Below, piece after piece: positions 48,181 through 64,000 of a stretch of DNA of 64,000 nucleotides. The position numbers and the translations under genes are program-made. The notes under the pieces were generated by a model that made no database searches, was not told the origin of the DNA, and saw only the letters and a list, made by a program, of their open reading frames with translations. The stretch is from Euglena gracilis (taxonomy: Eukaryota > Euglenida > Euglenophyceae > Euglenales): contig CP154957.1 of NCBI GenBank assembly GCA_039621445.1, positions 37,292,382 through 37,356,381 on the forward strand, in the 5' to 3' direction. Each line of letters starts with the position of its first letter. Within the stretch, counting starts at the first letter, position 1.

Positions 48181-50164
48181 CCATTCCCAACCAGCCCCCC
48201 CCCCCGCGATGGGAGGGGGTGATGATTGTGTCGGCCACCAACGAAAAATCAATCCCAAACCGTCAGGGTGTAAGTTAGCAGAAGAAGGAGAGTGGGGTTG
48301 GGGGGAGGCGTTCCCGTCACGTCTTTCAAGCCTGGCCCTGGGATCCAGTTCAGGTCAGGTCGGGGTTTCCCGGGCCAACCCCGGAAACCCTGATGGCTCA
48401 GCGGGCTCCAACGGTTGGGGTCGCCCCATGCTGACCTCTTGCCCCAGCACCTCGAATCCTATGCGGCAGAGTTCTGTCGCAGCCGTGACTGAGGCCGTTT
48501 CTCCCACCCTTTGTTGGCACTGGCCCTCCACGTTCTGGTCTGTTGTGCCTGCGATAATATCATGGGCAAGGCCTTGGCACTGATTTTGCTAGGCACTTGG
48601 TGAAGACCATTTCTAGGGAGAAGGTGTTTCGTCATCAATTTCGAGGAGTCCGACCCCTTCCCCATCTGTGTTGGGAGCATACATCTCTTTAAAGTCTTGC
48701 ACCCCGGGGGAGGCTGATTCAGCCAGCCCAGCTACAGCAGTACAGGGGGGGTGGAGCCAGCCCTGATAGGCAGCCCCTTTTTGCTGGGTCTCGCCCAAAG
48801 AATTTCGGTACGAATTTTTGGAAAAATGGTCACAAATGGCCCAAAAATGGTGCTTTTGGGGCGCTTTTTTGGGGAGGGTTGTCAGATGCCCATTTTTAAA
48901 AAACTGTGTTTTGCAGGTCATTTGCATTTCATTTTTTTTGGCAGTTGTCCGATTTCGGCCCATCCCGGCCCAGCTCAGGACCAGCCAGGGTGCACCCCCC
49001 CCCCTCCAGGGGGGTGGGCCAAATTTCTAGCCTGAAAGAGTTGGGAGGGGGGTCGGACCCCCTCCTCTGGGCTTCCAATTTCTCCCTGTGGGACCCCCCT
49101 CCAGGAGTCCAGCCAGCCAGCTGCTTGTTTCCAGCCCCAGGCCCTCCATCAACGAGTTTTCCTGTCCAGCCGCCAGAAGCAAGTGGACGGCACCTTTTTT
49201 TTTGTGTTGGGAGGTGAAAGAATGGGTCAAAAATGGGGGAAATGGTCGATATTTGGCTGTCCAAACCATATTTCAGGTCAAAATTGATATGTTGCATACG
49301 TGGCAGTTTTTTTTTTTTGGCCTCTTTTCAGTTTCGGTTGTTTTGGTACCTGTTTGACCTCGGTTCCGGGCCAGTTCCAGCTGGGAGGACCCCTTATGGG
49401 GGGCAGAGTGTTAACCCACACCCAAATATTACCCCCCCTTTCCAGGCCAGGATTTCGGCTGCCCCCCGTGCTGCACCCGGAGAAGGATATCAAGCAGGGC
49501 AGAAAATCAGCATATTTTGGCTGGAACAACAAGTTGAGGTAACATAACGTTCAACAAAGCGTCAAAAAAAGCGCAAAATTCAGGAATTCTGTAAAATCTG
49601 TAAAAATGTGCATTTTGGTTTTTTTTGTTTGAAAATGTTGCAAACAAAATCTGTCCCCTGAACCCAACTTTGACTGCCCAAATAATGACCTCTGGGTATA
49701 TTTTGGGGGAAAGTGAGCGTTGGTTTTGCACAGGGGAAGGGGGTTTTTCTTCCCTGTGCTTTGCACCATAAATTTATGTTTCCATCATTCGTTTTTGCCA
49801 ATTTGTTGAAAATACACCCGAGAGAACTATCTGTGGACACTCTTTGAAGCCCCAAAAAACTCCGGAGCTTCTCGCCAGGTTCCCCCCCCCCCCGTTTTCA
49901 GGTTTTCCAGCCCTGAGGTGGACCCCCAGGGATCAGGGGTCGCTCAGCGATGCCCTCCCTGTCCCTCACCCACAGTGGGTGGGTCGACTGAATCTCCCGC
50001 TCATGGGTTTCCGCTTTCAGGTTGTTGGGTCAGCATGCCAGCTAGCCAGCCAGCCAGCCGGCCAGCCAGTCAGCCGGCCAGCCAGCCCACCTGTTCCCCA
50101 AGGGTCTCCCCGAAAGGGGATGTCTTCTGTGGTGCTTTTCTGTCCCCCAATTCCATCCCTGCAG
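48181..50164. other. Intergenic or 5' region before the cyclase-like gene
   Basis: No firm exon. A short candidate at 49440-49500 (GFRLPPVLHPEKDIKQGRKS after a ttccag acceptor) could be an upstream exon of the next gene but has no recognisable homology. Contains family 3 repeat copy 3. Confidence 0.45.
49095..49400 (+). repeat. Dispersed repeat family 3, copy 3
   Basis: Shares agctgcttgtttccagcccc, catcaacgagttttcctgtc, gaatgggtcaaaaatggg, gtggcagttttttttttttgg and gggccagttccagctggg with the copies at 23465 and 30565, same orientation and order. Confidence 0.78.
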
Positions 50165-57334
<7,170 letters not shown>

Positions 57335-58938
57335 GTTCGCCGCCCCCGTTGGGAGGGCGCTGCATCCCCGGCTCTGGGCACCTTTCCCGCTTGTTTGCCC
57401 CGAAACTCGATTCCATTTCGCTGGGCGGAACCCAATGCCGGCAATACAAAACGGAAGCAATACCAAAAGGACCGTGAATTTGGGAGGTGAGAACCCAATT
57501 TGTGCAGTGGACCTGGGAAGAAGTGTGGGCGGAAAGCAAGCCGTCAGCCGGTTTGGGTCGGGCGATGCCGGCCCTGTGCCCGAATCCCTGGGGTTCCATC
57601 CACCAACAATTTTGAAGAGTGGATGGAGGGGTGTGGTTTGTTTGGATATGTTGCCGACGGTGAACCAAAACCTGGGTGTGAGAAACGTTGGAGGGATTAT
57701 ATTTATGTCCATTTGCCCATTTGAACAATCTCCTTTTTTTGCAATTTTAACAGTTTAAGAGCCAGTGAGAAAATGTTGTAATCATTTTCCCATGTTTTTC
57801 AAGTTTGACATGTTTCCCTTGATTATTTGCATTATCTTCTTTTTACATCCATAAAATTTGCTTTGAGTTGAGTACCGATCTGATTCACATTTTGTTCATT
57901 CCATCCCAAAGTGTCGTCAGTCAATCTCTTATCAACATGGGCCCAAAATGTCTTGATGTTTTCTGAATTCACTGCAGCGTGCATAATTTCTGTATCCTTC
58001 TGGATTCCAACAGTATGATTTTGTGTACAACAGGGTCACATTTTTTCTTTCCCTCCCCCCCATAAGACCCACCCCCCTGTGCCAATTTTCAGCTGATCAA
58101 TGCAAAAAGCCTCATTGGGGGGTCATGGTTTGGGGCATGACTTCTGACAAACAATCCCCATTCCCTCTTTGATATTCGGTCCCCTTTCTTGCAGTCTTCC
58201 TTCGGGAACGCTTTCTCTGCCTTTGTGCACCAAATCCAAGGCAGCCCCCTGCCTCCTCCATCCCAGCTTTTCCCTTGGCTTACTTCTGTTGGCCCCCAGT
58301 GCCAACAAAATGAATGCTGTTTCTGGTTCCCTGGGTGACGTTTGATTTCCTGCCTCGACAGAGCATCGTTTGGGTAGCATCAAACCAAGAAAGTTTCGGT
58401 TGTTTCCCGTTTCTGGAGCTCCAGGAAATCCACAGCATATGGGATGGAGGGGGGCGGCTTTAGGCATTCAGGGTTGATAAAAATTACAGTTGACAAACAG
58501 TATGGTGAAGTGTTGTAGTAAACGGTATAAATTAGTGTTGTATTTTTTGTCCAATTTTGATTTGGAGAGATTACATTTTTGACTGCACCTAAAAAAAAAT
58601 TGGAAGGTTTAGGGCGATTTTGACTGCCTGTTTTTGTTGGTGTCAATCTCATCCACAGGGCAGGCGAAAGTCTTGGAAGATGAAAACTTTGGTGAAATGC
58701 CCAAATTTTTTACTGTAATTTTTGACTCGTTTCGGATTCCCGCACCATCTTCCGTACAGCCTTCATGGAGGGGGCACGAACTTTTTCCTGTTTTTTTTTA
58801 GAAACCACCCAGTCCCGTGCCATTTTAAGGATTTTTGCCCAGTTTCCCCCATCACCAATGTTGTCAGAACCAAAGAATTTATCTGACTTTCCACTCCCGG
58901 CAAGGGGTTCCATCTGTTCCAGTGAGGCAGTGAGGGAG
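57335..58938. other. Probable intron or intergenic stretch
   Basis: No exon with convincing composition. Mostly AT-rich. A minus-strand open frame at 58123-58467 has no recognised similarity. Confidence 0.5.
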
Positions 58939-58940
58939 TT

Positions 58941-59116
58941 GTGTGCTGTGCCACGACCCCCGCCCCCCATGGGGGCGGCCTTGCCGGCGACATGGTGCTG
59001 GCGAAGCAGCTGTGCAGCGCGCCGCCAGAGCCGGAGCGCGCCCACCACTACCGGCGGCTGCAGAAGATGCTCAGCCTGCACGACCTCGGCCTGCTGCCTT
59101 CCCAAGGGGTGCAGTT
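58941..59116 (+). CDS. Coding-like exon, function unknown
   Basis: GC-rich frame with DMVLAKQLCSAPPEPERAHH and YRRLQKMLSLHDLGLLPSQG. Composition matches the other exons, and it lies just upstream of a (GT)n tract. It may be a downstream exon of the cyclase-like gene, but no domain is recognised and phase with the previous exon is not confirmed. Confidence 0.45.
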
Positions 59117-59134
59117 GGGTGCCCCCTCGCCTCG

Positions 59135-59252
<118 letters not shown>

Positions 59253-59449
59253 GGTGTTGGGGGGGGTGAGGCGACCTGCCTTGGCATTAACGGAGGCAGA
59301 ATGAAGATGTGCCCCGGGTACACTGTGTGACGCGTCACGCAGTGTCGGGAATCAACCATTTTGCCTGGTTTCAGTCCCCCCCCCCCCGCCTGGCAAATGG
59401 GCGGGGCGGAAGTTGGACAATGCCCCCCTTTGGATTCTGCCCAGGCTGT

Positions 59450-59740
59450 TTTTTTTAGTCGGGTGCCGACCCCACCCCGGGGGAGGGGTGCCTGCCTGGG
59501 CAGGCACCCCAGGCATTTCCGATCCGACCCCCCCCCACCCCTGGGGGAGGTAGGGCACACGGCCAAAAGTGTCTCAGCGCAGACCCCGGCGCCGAAGGCG
59601 CCGGGGAGCCAAAAATGGCCTATTTTCAAAGGAATGTGCCTGGGCAAAAATCCGACCCCCCCGGGGGGGTTGTGTCTGCCTGGGCAGGCACCCCAAGGCA
59701 CTCCGGACCCCCCCCCCCGGGGTTGGTAAAAAGCAGCCTG
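59450..59740 (-). repeat. Dispersed repeat family 2, inverted copy
   Basis: Contains gtgcctgcctgggcaggcac, a ggtagggcacacggccaaaa box, ggcgccgaaggcgccggg, a gggagccaaaaatggcctat box and a second gcctgcctgggcaggc, in the reverse order and complement of 14065-14345. Confidence 0.82.
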
Positions 59741-59910
59741 CTTCTGCCGCTTTGCCCAACCCCGTTGAATTGTCGTCCCAGCCCTGCCGCCTGCTGCGTG
59801 GTGGGGGTCAGTGTCCGGGATTGCCTTGCCTTTGCCCCATCCTGGCCGTGCCCATCCACTGGCCTTCCCCCCCTGCCGCCGGGGGCTACTGCCGGCACTG
59901 GGTGGGGTGG

Positions 59911-59999
59911 GAGTTCCTCAACGCGGAGGTGGGCTTCGACGGGGAATGTTCGGAGAGTGAAAGCAACAGCGGCTTTGCCATCAACATGGAGGCCTCAGG
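59911..59999 (+). CDS. Coding-like acidic exon, function unknown
   Basis: Encodes FLNAEVGFDGECSESESNSG and FAINMEAS, donor cag|gtcggc. It joins the exon at 60241 in phase (split Glu codon), which supports both. Confidence 0.45.
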
Positions 60000-60240
60000 T
60001 CGGCCCTCCGCCACGCCTCCGTGTCGGCGCTGGAACTGCATGCCGGTGGTTTGGACACTTCGATGGCATTAGTTTCGACGGCAAAGGCTGACCCCACCCC
60101 GGTCCAGTGCATTCTTACCCGGTTTTTTTTTGGACCCCTCGCATTTGGGCCGCCGCCGCGTTGCTGAAGCTCCGCGTCCTGCTCCACCGCCCGGCCAACC
60201 GCCGGTGTCCCCCCCAACCGTATCATTTCCCCTTCCGCAG

Positions 60241-60474
60241 AGGCCTCCGACATGCTGCGCCTCCAGCTCCTCCGCCGCAAGTCCCTCAACGTCAGCATTA
60301 CGATCAACGACCGGCCGGAGGTCCGGGCGGAGCCCCCGCCGGCCCCCGTCGCGGGGCGGGCGGGCGGCGAGCGCAAGACGTCCGTCGGGGGCGGGGCCCT
60401 GCGCCGAATCCACTCCGGCCACTCGGTGCGCCGCGTGGTGGCGAAGGCGCAGCCTCGAACAAGCCTTGGCCCCG
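60241..60474 (+). CDS. Coding-like basic exon, function unknown
   Basis: Strong acceptor ccccttccgcag, donor g|gtgtga. Encodes ASDMLRLQLLRRKSLNVSIT and INDRPEVRAEPPP, then an Ala/Gly/Arg-rich part with RRIHSGHSVRRVV. Likely a linker of the cyclase-like or kinase-like gene; R-R-K-S and H-S-G-H-S could be phosphorylation sites. Confidence 0.55.
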
Positions 60475-60499
60475 GTGTGAGGCCACGGGTCCAGGGGTT

Positions 60500-60725
60500 T
60501 CTTTTAGTCTTGGACCCCTGGGGGTGAAGGTGGGTGGGTCTGGCCGAGCCCCCCCCCCCCCAGGGGTGGGATATACTTTTTGGCGCCGAAAATTTTTGAA
60601 AAGAGTGCTATTTTTAGCAATTTCGCGATTTTTGGCCATTTTTGGGGGAAATTGAGTGGGTCCGCGGGACCCCCTCCGGGGGGGGGGGGGGGGAGGTCTT
60701 AAAAAAAAACCCCTGCACGGGCAAA
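60500..60725 (-). repeat. Dispersed repeat family 1, inverted copy
   Basis: ggtctggccgagccccc, ctttttggcgccgaaaattt, gtgctatttttagcaatttc and cccctgcacggg occur as the reverse complement of 9930-10180. Confidence 0.75.
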
Positions 60726-61120
60726 AAAGCTGCCAGGGAATCATTTGTCTGTGGTGGGGCAGTCGGATTCCACCCCCCGGTTGCCAAGTGAACGGCCAGT
60801 GTCCTTCTTGAACGTTTTGTGCCGACGCACTGATGACCCCCTGCCCAGCCACACCTGTGGTCAAATTATCCCCTTCTTGTTTCCGAAGGCTTCTCCTGAC
60901 ATGGAGCTCATGGTTGTGACCCCCCCCCCTGAGGCAATGTGTGGCACAAGACCATTGACACGCATGCCGGTTCCCTCCCCGCCCACGGTTCGGCGGCGCT
61001 TGGCAGCGCTTGCAGAACTCGCACCCCGGCCGGCCCCACAACGCTTGGACGCCCAGGCGGGACCTCCCACTCCCCCGGACCCAACACACCACAGCCCCCC
61101 CCCCCTCGTCATCCTGGTAG

Positions 61121-61256
61121 GCGGGCTCGTCATCCCGGGGACGTCCGGCCTGGCCGCGCTGCCGCACGACGCCCCGGCGGACCGGCCGGAGCTGGAGAAG
61201 AGCGGGAAGGGGACGCCGGAGCCGCACGACGGCGCCGGCCACGGGCAGGGGATGAA
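61121..61256 (+). CDS. Coding-like exon, function unknown
   Basis: Acceptor catcctggtag, strong donor aa|gtgagc. Encodes HDAPADRPELEKSGKGTPEP and neighbouring residues in the most plausible frame. Same strand and composition as the exons upstream; no domain recognised. Confidence 0.35.
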
Positions 61257-61379
61257 GTGAGCGGTGGTGTTGGACAGGGGGAAGGGGGAGGGTCCGACCA
61301 CGGGGAAGGGGTCCGGACCCCCCACTTCCAGGCCGAGGGCGCGGGGGGGGGGGGGGGGGGTGGTCTGGGGACCCCTAAC

Positions 61380-61850
61380 GCCAAAAGAAATGTAAACCCC
61401 CCCAAAATAAGACCCGGGTCTTATTTTTGGGTCCGTTGCTGGAAACCTCCAGGGGCGGTCTTATTTCTGAGGGGGTCTTATTTTTGGAGTTTTTCTTGAC
61501 CGACCCGGGCCCGAAAAAAACATCATTTTTCAGGTTCCCAAAAGCACTAAAAATTCCTTCGGCGCTTCGCGCCATGTGTAAATTTGTGTAAGTTGACATT
61601 TAGCATGTTTTTTGCACTTCAAGAATCTGAAATTTTTTGAAAGTTCATCATTTTTGTGTGTGAAATTTGGGTTTTTGGCAATTTCTCAGGGAAAATTTTC
61701 ACCGTCCCCGGCGCTTCGCGCCGTCGGGGGGGTCTTATTTATGGGGGGGGTCTTATTTTTGGATTTTTGCTCGATCGGCCCAGGGGGGGTCTTATTTTGG
61801 GGGGGGTCTTATTTTTGGGGGGGTCTTATTTTGGGGGGGTTAATTGTTTC
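61380..61850 (+). repeat. GGGGGTCTTATTTTTGG array with GGCGCTTCGCGCC hairpins
   Basis: At least eight irregular copies of gggggtcttatttttgg (one inverted at about 61404) and two ggcgcttcgcgcc palindromes (near 61560 and 61710). Reads as a degenerate tandem element, not coding. Confidence 0.75.
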
Positions 61851-61997
61851 TTCCCTGGCACTTTTCGGTGGAAATCTGATGTTTCTTTTTTGATTTTTTT
61901 TTGTGAAACATCATTTAAAATTGTGACGTCGAGCTCTTTTTTTGAAGCCCCTCAAAAATTTTGCGCTGGGTATGTTTGCCCCCTCCTCCCTCTCATT

Positions 61998-62084
61998 TAA
62001 AACCCTGGCCACGGGTACCACAGCGAGGAGTCCTCCTTCGAGAGTTCTAGCGACTGCGAGGGAAGGCAGGCTCCCTTTGTGAAG
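61998..62084 (+). CDS. Coding-like Ser/Glu-rich exon, function unknown
   Basis: Encodes HSEESSFESSSDCEGRQAPF and VK, donor aag|gtggcg. A Ser/acidic linker; possibly part of the same gene as the kinase-loop exon. Confidence 0.35.
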
Positions 62085-62902
62085 GTGGCGGGCGGGGGGG
62101 GGGTCGGAACTGGGTATTACTTCAGTCGTTGGCCGAAGACGTCCAACGGTGAGGTGGTGCATGTGGACGTCCAGTCAAATGGCGGCCTGGCAGGGATCGG
62201 CCGCGGCCAGTGGCGCCGCACTTTGTGGACTCCCAGAACACGAAGTGGTTCATCAGCAATCGCCGGTGTGGCTCTGCCACCCCGCCCGCCCACCACACGG
62301 CGGCGGGGGATTGTGGGGGAACCCCCGAGGTCTGACTGCCAACCGCCCTCAAACATCGACCGTCCCCCGGCCGCGGTGGCAACGGGGGATACCCACGGTG
62401 CCTCTGACTGGTGCTGTTGGTAACCCGGTCCTTGGGGATCATACCCCCGGGGGGGGGGGGTAACTGACTGGGGTTTTCGGAGTGACTGACTGATTTTTGG
62501 CTCCAGACCACCACCCTTAATTTTTTGGCCAAAACACCTTAAATCCTTAACAAACCAAAAAAAAAATGCCTTAAGAAACTTTAACTTTTTTTAAAAAAAA
62601 TTTACGATTTACACCTTAAAAAATACCCCCTGATCACAACAACAAGAGAGATGCCACGGTGTGCCAAAAAGGCATGAAGTGGCCCACCCGCAGTTGAAGG
62701 CGCTGAAAGATTTTTTGGATGTTTAACCGATTTTATTTTTGGCCATTTTTGGTCGAGTGAATGAGTGACCGACTCCCTCCCAGGAACAGGGTAGGAAGTG
62801 GGTAACTGTTTTAAAAACAATGTTTTAAAAAGCGACTGTCTGTATTTTAAAAAGTGGAAATGACCCCCCTCGGGGGTCGGTAAGCAGAGGTGGTTGCTGT
62901 AC

Positions 62903-62985
62903 CCACACCCACACCCACACCCACACGCACATGCACATGCACACCCACCCACCCATGCGCGCGCACGCACGCGCGCACGCTTTTC
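62903..62985. repeat. (CACACC)n/(CA)n microsatellite
   Basis: cacaccc repeats, then (acatgc), cccacc and (cgcg/cacg) repeats. Confidence 0.9.
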
Positions 62986-63379
62986 AGCACACCCCACATA
63001 CAGTTCTCCTGGCTCTATGTTCGGTTGGAATTCGACCCCAAGGAGATTCCACATTTGGTTGGAAGTCTCTTGATCAGAAGTCATTCAGATGTTCACAGTG
63101 TTTCACCACCAGTGCCATTTCCCCCTACCATTTAAATTACTTGCTTTTGATGAGAACAATTATGCCAGGGAACATGTGTTTACAGATATGTGGTAATTAC
63201 GTCAGAATTCTGCCCTAACAGAAAAATGTGTCCCCAGTAGCCCTAGCTCTTCAGCGACCAAAAGAGTGTTTGTGGTTTTGGTTGCCAGCTGCAACCTACA
63301 GTTGTGGTGGCTTCATGTGTGTCCGCAACCAGATAGAATCTGCCATGATTTCTTCCAGCCCGAAATTCCCTCCCTGCAG

Positions 63380-63422
63380 GCTGGGAATGGGCAGCTTTGG
63401 TACTGTGTACCTTGGAATGAAT
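63380..63422 (+). CDS. Exon with protein-kinase glycine-rich loop (MAP3K/Ste11-like)
   Basis: Acceptor ccctccctgcag followed by a frame encoding LGMGSFGTVYLGMN, matching G-x-G-x-x-G-x-V with the S-F-G-x-V-Y-x-G-x-N context typical of Ste11/MAP3K-family kinases. The exon probably ends at the gttgcc donor (63423). The catalytic core should lie beyond the window. It could be the C-terminal domain of the cyclase-like gene or a separate gene. Confidence 0.5.
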
Positions 63423-64000
63423 GTTGCCGGAGCCAGGGATGCCTTCAACTCTCCACCCCGATCCCCTCTCCCCAACCAAGGATTGGAGGGAATCGCCTCT
63501 CCCGTGAAGTTATCAGGGACCCGTACTCGTTGATTTTTTTCACGTGACAATTTCCGGGGCGAAACACCCAAATAAAAGCCTGGGTGCTTATAGCTTACAT
63601 GGGGGGGGGGCGGTGCGCTTCAATTTGGACCTGACCTGTTTGGTTTTTTGTGTGCTGATTTTCTTCAGGAACTATCAAAATGGGGGGGGGTGCACTTGTT
63701 GCGGACCGCTGCCTTCGGCACAGGGGGTGCTCCTTAACTTGGACCCTGCGCTTGTAGCAGCCCCAGGCTTGTGTTGGGGGTTTAGGTGACCTTTGGGGGG
63801 TTTCTTTTTTTTGGAAGGTTTTTTTGATGTTTTTCCACCGCCGGAAAAGAAATTCTGCTTCCGACAGGCCGCAGTCTCTTTCTTCGCTGGGACCCCCCCC
63901 CCCAATGATAAACCCGCCGCTTCATAATTTGGGCACCTTGTCGGTCCTCAAGGAGGGGGCTATCAGGGGAGAACCTTTTAAAGTCAAACGTTATTTGATC
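63423..64000. other. No exon recognised
   Basis: G-runs and poly-T sequence; next kinase exons, if any, are outside the window. Confidence 0.4.

Noticed and set aside
58123-58467. 114-codon minus-strand open frame
   Set aside because: No similarity recognised, AT-rich surroundings, no splice or start context that distinguishes it from chance.

Overview
The window is nuclear DNA from a eukaryote. Genes are split into short GC-rich exons (about 70-230 bp) separated by introns of 0.1-3 kb that are full of poly-C/poly-G runs and microsatellites. There is no operon structure, and splice phases match across many GT-AG introns and a few likely GC-AG introns. The very GC-rich exons, a DIRS/PAT-type tyrosine-recombinase retrotransposon, a RAP-domain protein, a ClC protein with CBS domains and a class III cyclase-type domain suggest a protist or alga. 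The lineage cannot be settled from this sequence alone.

Layout. (1) 0.9-9.2 kb: two copies of one tyrosine-recombinase retrotransposon (gag-like, RT, RNase H, methyltransferase-like region, recombinase) lie tail to tail as a huge imperfect palindrome. Each copy is damaged at different places. (2) 10.3-13.5 kb, minus strand: exons of a FASTK-family-like protein with a RAP domain. (3) 15.9-22.8 kb: a minisatellite of about 6.9 kb with a 15-bp unit. (4) 22.9-29.4 kb, plus: most of a type I phosphomannose isomerase, exons 1-9 as visible; the N-terminal exons are not found. (5) 34-48.2 kb, plus: a ClC-6/7-like chloride transporter/channel gene of about 19 recognisable exons, with two CBS domains. 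(6) 50.2-57.3 kb, plus: a membrane-anchored class III nucleotidyl-cyclase homology domain assembled from phase-matched exons. Further coding-like exons follow to about 62 kb, and an exon with a protein-kinase glycine-rich loop lies at 63.4 kb.

The genes look like unrelated housekeeping and signalling genes: mannose metabolism, mitochondrial RNA metabolism, organellar or plasma-membrane anion transport, and cyclic-nucleotide-type signalling. Two points look biologically interesting. The ClC protein has lost both the gating glutamate (now Gln) and the internal proton glutamate (now Ala). The cyclase domain keeps its fold signature but has lost most catalytic residues. Introns and intergenic DNA carry several dispersed repeat families, some present as inverted copies at both ends of the window, two MITE-like elements and many microsatellites. 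These and the minisatellite create most of the long spurious open frames.
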